Shown here piece after piece: positions 30,778 through 39,737 of a stretch of 64,000 nucleotides of DNA; the stretch's first letter is position 1; each line of letters opens with the position of its first letter. The stretch is from Pseudomonas sp. GM21 (GTDB taxonomy: Bacteria; Pseudomonadota; Gammaproteobacteria; Pseudomonadales; Pseudomonadaceae), in NCBI RefSeq assembly GCF_000282215.1, contig NZ_AKJS01000144.1, positions 30,459-94,458 of the forward strand, given 5' to 3'. The notes beneath the pieces were generated by a model. That model was not told where the DNA came from. It saw only the letters and a list, made by a program, of their open reading frames with translations, and did no database searches. A program made the position numbers and the translations under genes.

Positions 30778-31092
30778 TCAGTGCGCGTTTCGCTCAAGTT
30801 TCTTCAGAAACACCGTCATCTCCTTCTCCGCCTGCTTGTCGCCGTGTGCGCGGGCGGCTTCCAGGCCTTGTTCCCACGCTTTGCGAGCCGCCGCGAACTC
30901 CTCTTGCGCCAGGCAGGCCTTGCCTAACAGTTTCCAGGCCGCTGAATACTTCGGATCGAATTCGACGCAACGCTGGAAATGTGCGGCAGCCTTGGCGTTT
31001 TCCCCAAGATCCAGATAACCCTTGCCCAAGCCAAAACGTAGCAGCGAGTTATCCACACCCTTGGCGAGCATTTTTTCCAGGGATTCGAGCAT
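30778..31092 (-). CDS. Tetratricopeptide-repeat protein
   Basis: 104 residues with about two TPR units (LRFGLGKGYLDLGENAKAAAHFQRCVEFDP and AAWKLLGKACLAQEEFAAARKAW in outline, residues 17-75). There is no signal peptide, so it is a cytoplasmic protein-protein interaction module. It is convergent with the PilZ gene, with no gap between stops. Function unknown. It contains an exact DnaA box (31049-31057). Confidence 0.85.
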   Translation of the reverse strand: MLESLEKMLAKGVDNSLLRFGLGKGYLDLGENAKAAAHFQRCVEFDPKYSAAWKLLGKACLAQEEFAAARKAWEQGLEAARAHGDKQAEKEMTVFLKKLERNAH

Positions 31093-31121
31093 CAGTGCTT
31101 CCTGTGAGTGATGGGTTCAGT

Positions 31122-31230
31122 GATCGTTCCCACGCTCTGCGTGGGAATACCTCAATGGACGCTCCGCGTCCGCTTCGGTAAGGACGCGGAGCGTCTGGGC
31201 TGCATTCCCACGCAGAGCGTGGGAACGATC
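31122..31230. repeat. Large palindromic repeat, family A (copy 1)
   Basis: Outer arms GATCGTTCCCACGCTCTGCG... (31122-31148) and their exact 27-nt reverse complement (31204-31230) flank inner palindromes based on GGACGCTCCGCGTCC. The same element recurs at 43131-43219. It is a composite REP/BIME-like repeat of fluorescens-group pseudomonads, located between the TPR gene and trkA. Confidence 0.9.
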
Positions 31231-31232
31231 AG

Positions 31233-32606
31233 TCAGAAGAAGCTCAACCCCACATGAAACAGCTTCTCCACATCCCGAATGTGCTTTTTATCCACAAGGA
31301 ACAAAATCACATGGTCGCCGGATTCGATCACCGTCTTGTCATGGGCAATGATCACTTCCTCATCACGAATGATCGCACCAATTGTTGTACCCGGCGGTAA
31401 GCCGATGTTCTGGATGGCCTTGCCAATCACCTTGCTCGACTTCGCATCACCATGGGCAATCGCCTCGATGGCTTCCGCCGCGCCCCGACGTAATGAGTGC
31501 ACGCTGACAATATCGCCACGGCGCACGTGGGCCAGCAAGGTGCCGATGGTTGCCAGTTGCGGGCTGATGGCGATGTCGATGTCGCCGCCCTGAATCAAAT
31601 CAACGTACGCCGGGTTGTTGATGATCGTCATCACCTTCTTCGCGCCCAGGCGCTTGGCCAGCAGCGAAGACATGATGTTGGCTTCGTCATCGTTGGTCAG
31701 GGCCAGGAAGATATCAGCGTCGGCGATGTTCTCTTCCATCAGCAAATCTCGGTCGGAGGCACTGCCTTGCAACACCACGGTGCTGTCGAGGGTGTCCGAG
31801 AGATGGCGGCAGCGAGCCGGGCTCATCTCGATGATCTTCACCTGGTAGCGGCTTTCGATGGCCTCGGCCAGACGCTCACCGATTTGCCCGCCCCCGGCAA
31901 TGACGATGCGTTTGTAGGTTTCATCCAGCCGGCGCATTTCGCTCATTACTGCGCGAATGTTGGCCTTGGCGGCGATGAAAAACACCTCGTCGTCCGCCTC
32001 GATGACCGTGTCACCCTGCGGCAGAATCGGCCGGTCGCGACGGAAAATCGCGGCGACGCGGGTTTCGACATTCGGCATGTGTTCGCGCAATTGCCGCAGT
32101 TGCTGACCCACCAGCGGCCCGCCGTAGTACGCCTTAACCGCGACCAACTGCGCTTTGCCTTCGGCGAAGTCGATCACCTGCAAGGCGCCCGGATGCTCGA
32201 TCAGGCGCTTGATGTAGTTGGTCACCACTTGTTCAGGGCTGATCAGCACATCGACCGGGATCGCGTCGTTATCGAACAATTCGGAGCGCGTGAGGTAGGA
32301 GGCTTCGCGCACGCGTGCGATTTTGGTCGGCGTATGGAACAGCGTGTGGGCGACCTGACAGGCCACCATGTTGGTTTCGTCGCTATTGGTCACGGCCACC
32401 AGCATGTCGGCATCGTCCGCACCGGCCTGGCGCAGCACTGTCGGCAGTGAGCCACGGCCCTGAACGGTGCGGATGTCCAGCCGATCGCCGAGGTCGCGCA
32501 GGCGTTCGCCGTCGGTGTCGACCACCGTGATGTCATTGGCTTCACTGGCCAAATGTTCTGCCAGCGAACCGCCGACCTGCCCCGCACCGAGGATGATGAT
32601 TTTCAT
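31233..32606 (-). CDS. trkA: TrkA, potassium uptake regulatory NAD-binding protein
   Basis: 457 residues built from two RCK halves. Each has a Rossmann motif (GAGQVG at 7-12 and GGGQIG near 240) followed by a TrkA-C domain; the second half has the REIMSSLLAKRLGA-like helix region. It is a peripheral membrane protein gating TrkH/TrkG potassium channels. The stop lies 3 nt from the family A repeat. It is followed upstream by rsmB on the same strand (21 nt). Confidence 0.97.
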   Translation of the reverse strand: MKIIILGAGQVGGSLAEHLASEANDITVVDTDGERLRDLGDRLDIRTVQGRGSLPTVLRQAGADDADMLVAVTNSDETNMVACQVAHTLFHTPTKIARVREASYLTRSELFDNDAIPVDVLISPEQVVTNYIKRLIEHPGALQVIDFAEGKAQLVAVKAYYGGPLVGQQLRQLREHMPNVETRVAAIFRRDRPILPQGDTVIEADDEVFFIAAKANIRAVMSEMRRLDETYKRIVIAGGGQIGERLAEAIESRYQVKIIEMSPARCRHLSDTLDSTVVLQGSASDRDLLMEENIADADIFLALTNDDEANIMSSLLAKRLGAKKVMTIINNPAYVDLIQGGDIDIAISPQLATIGTLLAHVRRGDIVSVHSLRRGAAEAIEAIAHGDAKSSKVIGKAIQNIGLPPGTTIGAIIRDEEVIIAHDKTVIESGDHVILFLVDKKHIRDVEKLFHVGLSFF

Positions 32607-32627
32607 CCAGTCACTCCATTCAATCCG

Positions 32628-33938
32628 TTAACCGCGCGCGGCGGCAATCTTGATCAGCTTGGCGTAGTAAAACCCGTCGTGCCCGCCTTCCTGGGCCAGT
32701 AACTGGCGACCGTGAGGTTGCTTGATGCCGGCCGCTGTGGCGAGGTCAAGCTCACGAGCGCCTGGCGTACGGGCGAGGAACGCTTCGATGACTTCGGTGT
32801 TTTCCGTCGGCAGCGTGGAACAAGTGGCATAAAGCAGGATGCCGCCAACGTCCAAAGTTATCCACATAGCATCGAGCAATTCGCCCTGAAGCACTGCAAG
32901 CGCGGCGATGTCGTCGGGCTGGCGCGTCAGTTTGATGTCCGGGTGACGACGGATGACGCCGGTGGCCGAGCACGGCGCATCCAGCAAGATGCGCTGGAAC
33001 GGTTTGCCGTCCCACCAGGTGGCGGTGTCGCGCCCGTCGGCGGCAATGAGTTCGGCGCTCAGGCCCAGACGTGCGAGGTTTTCTCGCACCCGCACCAGAC
33101 GCTTGGCTTCGAGGTCCACCGCCACGACACCGGCCAGTTGTGGCTCGGCTTCAAGGATGTGGCAGGTTTTGCCGCCCGGTGCGCAACAGGCATCGAGCAC
33201 TCGTTGGCCCGGCGCCAGGTCGAGCAGGTCGGCAGCCAGTTGCGCGGCTTCATCCTGCACGCTGATCCAGCCTTCGGCGAAGCCCGGCAGGCTGCGTACG
33301 TCGGCGGCGGCCTCAAGGATGATGCCGTCCTGACTGTAGACACACGGCGTCGCAGCGATCCCCGCTTCGGTCAACAGCCCAAGGTAGGCGTCGCGAGCGT
33401 GATGGCGACGGTTAACCCGCAGAATCATCGGTGGATGCGCGTTGTTCGCCGCGCAAATGGCTTCCCATTGCTCGGGCCAGAACGCTTTCAGGGATTTTTG
33501 CAGCCAGCGCGGATGCGCCGTGCGCACCACCGGGTCGTGTTCAAGCTCGGCCAGCAATGCTTCGCTTTCACGCTGGGCGCGGCGCAACACGGCGTTGAGC
33601 AAGGCTTTGGCCCATGGTTTTTTCAGCTTGTCGGCGCAACCGACCGTTTCACCGATGGCGGCGTGGGCCGGGACTCGGGTGTAGAGCAACTGATAGAGAC
33701 CGACCAGCAACAGCGCTTCGACATCGGCATCCGCCGCTTTGAAGGGCTTTTGCAGCAATTTGGCCGCCAACGCCGACAGCCGTGGCTGCCAGCGCGCGGT
33801 GCCGAACGCCAAGTCCTGAGTGAAGCCGCGATCGCGGTCTTCAACCCTGTCCATTTGGGTCGGCAGGGAACTGTTGAGCGAGGCTTTTCCGTTAAGAACA
33901 GCGGCGAGTGCCTTGGCGGCGGCCAGACGCGGGTTCAT
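32628..33938 (-). CDS. rsmB: RsmB, 16S rRNA (cytosine967-C5) methyltransferase
   Basis: 436 residues: an N-terminal NusB-like RNA-binding domain and a C-terminal SAM methyltransferase domain. The motifs DACCAPGGKT (SAM binding) and DAPCSATG (catalytic cysteine) are clear. The start overlaps the fmt stop by 4 nt. It is part of the def-fmt-rsmB-trkA group. The old name is sun. Confidence 0.97.
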   Translation of the reverse strand: MNPRLAAAKALAAVLNGKASLNSSLPTQMDRVEDRDRGFTQDLAFGTARWQPRLSALAAKLLQKPFKAADADVEALLLVGLYQLLYTRVPAHAAIGETVGCADKLKKPWAKALLNAVLRRAQRESEALLAELEHDPVVRTAHPRWLQKSLKAFWPEQWEAICAANNAHPPMILRVNRRHHARDAYLGLLTEAGIAATPCVYSQDGIILEAAADVRSLPGFAEGWISVQDEAAQLAADLLDLAPGQRVLDACCAPGGKTCHILEAEPQLAGVVAVDLEAKRLVRVRENLARLGLSAELIAADGRDTATWWDGKPFQRILLDAPCSATGVIRRHPDIKLTRQPDDIAALAVLQGELLDAMWITLDVGGILLYATCSTLPTENTEVIEAFLARTPGARELDLATAAGIKQPHGRQLLAQEGGHDGFYYAKLIKIAAARG

Positions 33939-34894
33939 TGAGCGTCCACCGCTTGACCGAGCATGGTGCCGACGGCGAATTTCTCACGACGGCTATTGAA
34001 CAGGTCGCTGAAGTTCAGCGCCTTGCCGCCGGGCAATTGCAGACGGGTCAGACACAACGCCTGCTCACCGCAAGCGACGATCAAACCGTCCTTGCTGGCG
34101 CTGAGGATTTCCCCCGGTGCGCCTTTGTCTTCAGCGAGGCTCGCGGCCAGCACTTTCAGCGCTTCGCCGTTCAGCGTGCTGTGGGTAACCGGCCATGGGT
34201 TGAAGGCGCGGACCAGGCGTTCAAGCTCGATGGCCGGCCGAGTCCAGTCTATGCGCGCTTCGTCCTTGTTCAATTTATGAGCATAAGTGGCGAGACTGTC
34301 GTCCTGCACTTCACCTTCCAGCGTACCGGCGGCGAGGCCGGCAATCGCTTGAATCACCGCCGATGGACCCAGTTCGGCCAGACGATCGTGGAGACTGCCG
34401 CCAGTGTCGTCACCCGTGATCGGCGTTATGACTTTGAGCAGCATCGGCCCGGTGTCCAGGCCCAGCTCCATGCGCATCACGGTCACGCCGCTTTCACTGT
34501 CGCCCGCTTCGACGGCGCGCTGGATCGGCGCGGCCCCACGCCAGCGCGGCAGCAGGGACGCGTGGCTGTTAATGCAGCCCAGGCGCGGAATATCCAGTAC
34601 CGCTTGCGGCAGGATCAGGCCGTAGGCGACCACCACCAGCAAGTCCGGCTTAAGCGCTTCCAGTTCAGCCTGAGCGTCTTCGTTGCGCAGGGTTGGCGGC
34701 TGCAACACCGGGATGTTGTTTTCCAGTGCGAGTTGCTTGACCGGGCTCGGCATCAGCTTTTGCCCACGGCCCGCCGGACGGTCCGGCTGGGTGTAAACCG
34801 CGACGATCTCGTATGGGCTATCGAGCAGGGCCTTGAGGTGTTCGGCGGCGAATTCCGGGGTGCCGGCAAAGACGATGCGCAGTGGCTCAGTCAT
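33935..34894 (-). CDS. fmt: Methionyl-tRNA formyltransferase
   Basis: 319 residues from the ATG at 34894 (MTEPLRIVFAGTPEFAAEHL). An upstream in-frame extension of 18 residues does not look like the family. The catalytic region NSHASLLPRWRGAAPI is intact, and a C-terminal tRNA-binding domain follows. It formylates initiator Met-tRNA. It lies downstream of def, but a hairpin terminator lies between them. Confidence 0.97.
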   Translation of the reverse strand: MTEPLRIVFAGTPEFAAEHLKALLDSPYEIVAVYTQPDRPAGRGQKLMPSPVKQLALENNIPVLQPPTLRNEDAQAELEALKPDLLVVVAYGLILPQAVLDIPRLGCINSHASLLPRWRGAAPIQRAVEAGDSESGVTVMRMELGLDTGPMLLKVITPITGDDTGGSLHDRLAELGPSAVIQAIAGLAAGTLEGEVQDDSLATYAHKLNKDEARIDWTRPAIELERLVRAFNPWPVTHSTLNGEALKVLAASLAEDKGAPGEILSASKDGLIVACGEQALCLTRLQLPGGKALNFSDLFNSRREKFAVGTMLGQAVDAQ

Positions 34895-34919
34895 GTAAAA
34901 ACTCTCATTTACAAAGCAG

Positions 34920-34954
34920 TCGCAAAAGAAAAAGGCTTGCCGCAGCAAGCCTTT
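34920..34954 (-). terminator. Terminator-like hairpin between def and fmt
   Basis: AAAGGCTTGC / GCAAGCCTTT with a CGCA loop, followed on the minus strand by TTTTTCTTTTGC. It lies between the def stop (34967) and the fmt start (34894) and should at least reduce read-through, making fmt-rsmB partly independent of def. Confidence 0.75.
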
Positions 34955-34966
34955 GAAAGAAGGGCA

Positions 34967-35473
34967 TCAAGCGTTCTGGCGATGGAGCTTTTCCAGTTTC
35001 TTCTTGATTCGGTCGCGTTTGAGGCTGGACAGGTAATCGACGAACAATTTGCCGTTCAGGTGGTCGCATTCATGCTGGATGCACACGGCGAGCAGGCCTT
35101 CGGCGATCAGTTCGTAAGGCTGGCCGTCGCGGTCCAGGGCCTTGACCTTGACCTTCTGCGGGCGATCGACGTTTTCGTAGAAGCCCGGTACCGAAAGACA
35201 GCCTTCCTGATACTGCTCCATCTCGTCGGTCAGGGTTTCGAACTCGGGGTTGATGAACACCCGTGGTTCGGAGCGGTCTTCGGAGAGGTCCATCACCACG
35301 ATACGTTTGTGTACGTTGACTTGGGTCGCGGCGAGGCCGATGCCTGGCGCTTCATACATTGTTTCAAACATGTCATCGACCAACTGACGCACTTCGTCGT
35401 CCACTACGGCCACAGGTTTGGCGATAGTGCGCAGACGCGAGTCGGGGAATTCGAGGATGTTTAAAATGGCCAT
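34967..35473 (-). CDS. def: Peptide deformylase
   Basis: 168 residues from the ATG at 35473 (MAILNILEFPDSRLRTIAKPV). All three deformylase motifs are present: GIGLAATQ, EGCLS and HECDHLNG (metal-binding His pair). It removes the formyl group added by Fmt. It is divergent from tsaP, with a 171-nt promoter region between. Confidence 0.98.
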   Translation of the reverse strand: MAILNILEFPDSRLRTIAKPVAVVDDEVRQLVDDMFETMYEAPGIGLAATQVNVHKRIVVMDLSEDRSEPRVFINPEFETLTDEMEQYQEGCLSVPGFYENVDRPQKVKVKALDRDGQPYELIAEGLLAVCIQHECDHLNGKLFVDYLSSLKRDRIKKKLEKLHRQNA

Positions 35474-35644
35474 AAGCTTGATGACTGCACGTGTGAAGTA
35501 AGGTCGGGTCGGTCGCCTGGTGAGTCCGAAGAGGCAGGCTACCGTTGTAAAACGTAGCTCCCTTCTCTTCATAAGCAAGCCGGGAGCGAGCCACTGAGGG
35601 CTAAAGCGTTTCACGCGAATGCACATAATAAAGGGATTCACCGC

Positions 35645-36670
35645 ATGAGGAAATCACTACTCGCCTTGCTCCTTCTGGCTTCGGCCGGTCTGGCGCACGG
35701 GCAAGTGCAACTCAAGGAAGGTTTTCCACAGCAATACACCGTGGTTGCGGGGGACACACTCTGGGACATTTCCGCTAAATACCTGCGCCAGCCGTGGCAA
35801 TGGCCTGAACTGTGGCAGGCCAATTCGCATATCGAAAACCCTGATCTCATCTATCCCGGCGACTCGCTGTCGGTGGTATACGTCAACGGCCAGCCGCACC
35901 TGACCCTCAATCGCGGCGCCTCGCGCGGCACCCTCAAGCTCTCGCCACAGGTGCGCACCTCGCCGGTGGCCGATGCCATCCCGAGCATTCCGCTACGATC
36001 AATCAACAGCTTTTTACTGAGCAACCGGATCGTCGACAAGGTCGAGGAGTTCGACAAGGCGCCCTATGTCGTGGCCGGCGATGCCGAACGTGTGCTCAGC
36101 GGCACCGGAGATCGCATCTTCGCCCGCGGCCATTTCAATCCAGATCAGCCGGCTTATGGCATCTTCCGCCAGGGCAAGGTCTACACCGACCCCGAGACCC
36201 AGGAGTTCTTGGGGATCAACGCCGATGACATCGGTGGTGGCGAAATTGTCGCCACCGAAGGCGATGTCGCGACCCTCGCCTTGCAGCGCACGACCCAGGA
36301 AGTGCGTCTCGGCGACCGTTTGTTCAGCGGTGAGGAACGGTCGATCAACTCGACCTTCATGCCCAGTGCGCCGAAAACCGCGGTTGACGGGTTGATCATC
36401 GATGTTCCGCGTGGTGTGACACAGATCGGTGCGCTGGATGTGGTCACGCTGAACAAGGGGCAGCGCGATGGCTTGGCCGAAGGCAATGTACTGGTGGTGA
36501 TGAAAACCGGTGAAACCGTGCGCGACCGGATTACTGGCGAGCCACTGAAAATCCCCGATGAGCGGGCCGGATTGCTCATGGTTTTCCGCACCTACGACAA
36601 ACTCAGCTACGGGCTGGTCCTCAATGCTTCGCGCTCTCTGGCCATCATGGACAAAGTGCGAAATCCATAA
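35645..36670 (+). CDS. tsaP: TsaP-like LysM-domain secretin-associated protein
   Basis: 341 residues. A signal peptide (about 1-20, MRKSLLALLLLASAGLAHG) precedes a LysM peptidoglycan-binding domain at about 29-78 (YTVVAGDTLWDISAKYL... LIYPGDSLSV). A long beta-rich FlgT-C-like region follows. In P. aeruginosa the gene here is PA0020/tsaP, which anchors the type IV pilus secretin PilQ to peptidoglycan. The role here is inferred from synteny and domains. Confidence 0.85.
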   Translation: MRKSLLALLLLASAGLAHGQVQLKEGFPQQYTVVAGDTLWDISAKYLRQPWQWPELWQANSHIENPDLIYPGDSLSVVYVNGQPHLTLNRGASRGTLKLSPQVRTSPVADAIPSIPLRSINSFLLSNRIVDKVEEFDKAPYVVAGDAERVLSGTGDRIFARGHFNPDQPAYGIFRQGKVYTDPETQEFLGINADDIGGGEIVATEGDVATLALQRTTQEVRLGDRLFSGEERSINSTFMPSAPKTAVDGLIIDVPRGVTQIGALDVVTLNKGQRDGLAEGNVLVVMKTGETVRDRITGEPLKIPDERAGLLMVFRTYDKLSYGLVLNASRSLAIMDKVRNP

Positions 36671-36751
36671 GTCGGCTCCACAAGTTACCAACAGAGTTAT
36701 CCACAGCTTATTCCCGTTTCGACGGGGCTCATAACGATCAAGGATGATCCA

Positions 36752-37852
36752 ATGTCACTGCCTGCCGTTACACCGGTTTCCCCTGCTGAACTGGAAGCTC
36801 GTTTACGTTTGCACCGTTTGCCTGAACTCGGCCCGGCGCGGTTCAAGAAACTGCTTGAGGCCTTCGGCTCGGCATCCAAAGCCATCAGCGCGCCGGCCAG
36901 CGCCTGGCGGTCACTAGGCCTGCCATTGGCGTGCGCCGAGGCTCGCCGCGCCAATGAAGTGCGTGACGGCGCCAGCCACGCATTGGCCTGGCTAGAGCGT
37001 CCGGGCCAGCATTTACTGATGTGGGACCAGCCTGAGTACCCTGCGCTGCTCGCAGAAATCAGCGACGCTCCGCCCCTGTTATTCGTCGCGGGCGCCCCGG
37101 GCATTCTGGAAAAACCGCAGCTGGCGATGGTCGGTAGCCGACGCGCCTCACGTCCGGGCATGGACACGGCCGCCGCGTTTTCCCGCAGCCTGGCCGGCGC
37201 CGGTTTCGTCATCACCAGTGGTCTGGCGCTGGGCATTGATGCTGCCGCGCATCAAGCCGCTTTGGACGTCGGCGGGCGAACGGTGGGTGTACTTGGCACG
37301 GGACTTGAAAAGTTTTATCCACAACGCAATCGACGACTCGCCGATGCCATGATCGCGTCGGGCAGTGCGGTGCTTTCGGAGTTCCCGCTGGACGCCGGCC
37401 CTAGCGCCAGCAACTTCCCCCGGCGTAACCGGATCATCAGCGGTTTGTCCCTCGGCGTGCTGGTGGTCGAGGCCAGTGTGGCGAGTGGTTCGTTGATCAC
37501 CGCGAGGCTGGCAGCGGAGCAAGGTCGCGAGGTGTACGCGATTCCCGGGTCGATTCATCATCCCGGCGCCAAGGGCTGCCATCAACTGATCCGTGACGGC
37601 GCGATGCTGGTGGAAACTATCGAACATATCCTCGAAGCCTTGCGCGGCTGGCAACAGATGCCGTTGTCCACCGAGGCACCTTCGGTGACCCATCCGCTGC
37701 TCATGTTGCTGCATGCGGCTCCGCACACCAGTGAAGCTTTAGCTATCACCAGTGGCTGGGCCTTGCCCAAAGTGCTGGCCGCATTGACGGAGCTGGAAAT
37801 GGACGGTCGCGCCGTCTGCGAAAGCGGGCGCTGGTTTGCGCGGGTGAGCTAG
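36752..37852 (+). CDS. dprA: DprA/Smf, DNA-processing protein
   Basis: 366 residues with the Rossmann-like DprA core (QLAMVGSRRASRPGMDTA, GFVITSGLALGIDAAAHQAAL, GVLGTGLEKFYPQRN, NFPRRNRIISGLS) and a small C-terminal winged-helix region. It binds incoming single-stranded DNA and loads RecA in transformation. A DnaA box lies in the promoter region (36707-36715) and another inside the gene (37315-37323). Confidence 0.96.
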   Translation: MSLPAVTPVSPAELEARLRLHRLPELGPARFKKLLEAFGSASKAISAPASAWRSLGLPLACAEARRANEVRDGASHALAWLERPGQHLLMWDQPEYPALLAEISDAPPLLFVAGAPGILEKPQLAMVGSRRASRPGMDTAAAFSRSLAGAGFVITSGLALGIDAAAHQAALDVGGRTVGVLGTGLEKFYPQRNRRLADAMIASGSAVLSEFPLDAGPSASNFPRRNRIISGLSLGVLVVEASVASGSLITARLAAEQGREVYAIPGSIHHPGAKGCHQLIRDGAMLVETIEHILEALRGWQQMPLSTEAPSVTHPLLMLLHAAPHTSEALAITSGWALPKVLAALTELEMDGRAVCESGRWFARVS

Positions 37853-37906
37853 GTTTTATAAGGAAGATCGGTAAACTGCGCAGAGCCTTATTCCGGAGAG
37901 TTTTTC

Positions 37907-38464
37907 ATGGTCAACAGTTGGCGAGTGCAACAAGCCGCGCAAGCCGTTCGTGCAGGGGCGGTGATTGCCTATCCAACCGAAGCGGTCTGGGGGTTGGGTT
38001 GCGACCCGTGGGATGAAGCGGCGGTCTATCGTCTGCTGGCAATCAAGGGGCGGTCAGTGGAGAAGGGCCTGATTCTGGTGGCCGATAACATCCGCCAATT
38101 CGATTTTCTCTTCGAAGACTTCCCTGAACTCTGGATGGACCGCATGGCCAGTACCTGGCCGGGGCCGAACACCTGGCTGGTGCCGCATCAGAATCTGTTG
38201 CCGCAATGGATCACCGGGGTACATGAAACGGTAGCGCTGCGGGTCAGCGATCATCCACTGGTGCGGGATTTGTGCGCCGCAGTCGGGCCGCTGGTCTCAA
38301 CCTCGGCCAACCCACAGGGACGCCCGGCGGCGCGCACGCGGATTCGCGTAGACCAGTATTTCCGTGGGCAGGTGGATTTTGTGTTGGGCGGGAACTTGGG
38401 GGGGCGCAAGAATCCGAGCGTTATCCGGGATCTGGCGACTGGCCACGTTGTGCGCCCGGACTGA
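37907..38464 (+). CDS. tsaC: TsaC (YrdC/RimN), threonylcarbamoyl-AMP synthase
   Basis: 185 residues, one YrdC domain (AYPTEAVWGLGCDP at 21-34, KGRSVEKGLILVA, TWPGPNTWL, STSANPQGRPA). It makes threonylcarbamoyl-AMP for t6A37 in tRNAs reading ANN codons. The length is that of the short TsaC form rather than TsaC2/Sua5. It lies 54 nt after dprA. Confidence 0.96.
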   Translation: MVNSWRVQQAAQAVRAGAVIAYPTEAVWGLGCDPWDEAAVYRLLAIKGRSVEKGLILVADNIRQFDFLFEDFPELWMDRMASTWPGPNTWLVPHQNLLPQWITGVHETVALRVSDHPLVRDLCAAVGPLVSTSANPQGRPAARTRIRVDQYFRGQVDFVLGGNLGGRKNPSVIRDLATGHVVRPD

Positions 38465-38480
38465 CACCGCGTTATCGTTC

Positions 38481-38575
38481 TTCGCGAGCAAGCCCGCTCC
38501 CACACTGGATCTTCAGTGAACACAAAATTTGCGTTCAACAATGATCGAATGTGGGAGCGGGCTTGCTCGCGAAGA
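38481..38575. repeat. REPIN, family B (inverted REP pair)
   Basis: TCGCGAGCAAGCCCGCTCCCAC at 38481-38503 and its inverted partner GTGGGAGCGGGCTTGCTCGCGA at 38551-38572 flank a 45-nt variable spacer. The pair sits between the convergent tsaC and qor genes and could fold into a long hairpin in either transcript. Confidence 0.9.
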
Positions 38576-38580
38576 GGCCC

Positions 38581-39558
38581 TCAAGGCAACAAAACAGTCG
38601 AGCCAGTCGTGCGCCGCGCCGACAACTCGGTTTGCGCCTTCGCCGCGTCAGCCAACGAGTAGGTGTGGCTGATATCCACGTTCAACTTCCCGCTGCTGAT
38701 CATTTCGAACAATTCATCCGCCATCCGTTGCAGGTTCTCGGCGTTGTTGGCGTAAGTCGCCAGCGTTGGCCGGGTCACGTACAGCGAGCCCTTCGCCGCC
38801 AGGATCCCCAGATTGACCCCGTCCACCGCACCTGACGCGTTGCCAAAGCTCACCACCAGCCCGCGCTGGGATACGCTATCCAGCGACGTCAGCCAGGTGT
38901 CTTTACCGACGCCGTCATACACCACCGGCACTTTCTTCCCGTCGGTCAATTCCAGCACACGTTGAGCGACGTTTTCGTGGCTGTAGTCGATGGTTGCCCA
39001 GGCGCCGTTGGCCTGGGCCAGTGCGGCTTTCTCGGGGGAGCTGACCGTACCGATCAATTTCACACCCAAGGCCTTGGCCCATTGGCAGGCCAGCGAGCCG
39101 ACACCGCCGGCAGCGGCGTGGAACAGGATAGTTTCGCCACCCTTGAGTTCATAAGTCTGACGCAGCAGGTACTGCACGGTCAGCCCCTTGAGCATGACCC
39201 CGGCGGCCGTTTCGAAGCTGATCGCATCCGGCAGCAGCACCAGATTGGCCTCGGGTAATACGTGAACGTCGCTGTAGGCGCCCAACGGTCCGCTGCCGTA
39301 CGCCACGCGATCACCGACCTTGAAGCGCGTGACCTCGCTGCCTACCGCTTCGACCACGCCCGCGCCTTCCGAACCCACGCCCGATGGCAAGGCGGGTGGT
39401 GCATACAGACCGCTGCGGTAATAGGTGTCGATAAAATTCAGGCCGATGGCCTTGTTGGTGACGCGAACCTGCTGTGGACCGGGCTCGGCGGGTTGGTAAT
39501 CGACATATTCGAGTACTTCGGGACCGCCATGGGCGCGGAACTGGATACGCTTAGCCAT
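38581..39558 (-). CDS. qor: NADPH:quinone oxidoreductase, zinc-independent MDR family
   Basis: 325 residues. It is a GroES-like N-terminal domain plus a Rossmann domain with HAAAGGVGSLACQWAKALG at about 147-165. The zinc ligands of alcohol dehydrogenases are absent, as in QOR. It reduces quinones with NADPH in the cytoplasm. It is divergent from hemF. Confidence 0.94.
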   Translation of the reverse strand: MAKRIQFRAHGGPEVLEYVDYQPAEPGPQQVRVTNKAIGLNFIDTYYRSGLYAPPALPSGVGSEGAGVVEAVGSEVTRFKVGDRVAYGSGPLGAYSDVHVLPEANLVLLPDAISFETAAGVMLKGLTVQYLLRQTYELKGGETILFHAAAGGVGSLACQWAKALGVKLIGTVSSPEKAALAQANGAWATIDYSHENVAQRVLELTDGKKVPVVYDGVGKDTWLTSLDSVSQRGLVVSFGNASGAVDGVNLGILAAKGSLYVTRPTLATYANNAENLQRMADELFEMISSGKLNVDISHTYSLADAAKAQTELSARRTTGSTVLLP

Positions 39559-39737
39559 CTGCCTACTCCTTGGGTCTTGGCTACGGGAGGTGTAGCACGA
39601 AGCCCCCTATCGAACTCCCAAGCTTGATCTTCGTCAACTGCGGCAGGCCCTTCGGCGATGTTATGCTACGCGCCCATTTGCGTCGGACCCCCGCTCCGAT
39701 GGAGCGCCGCGTAGCTTTGCCCGATCAAGGTGATGAC

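Noticed and set aside
38272..38544. Short frames in the family B REPIN after tsaC
   Set aside because: They are produced by the palindromic repeat and vary with it; no coding evidence.
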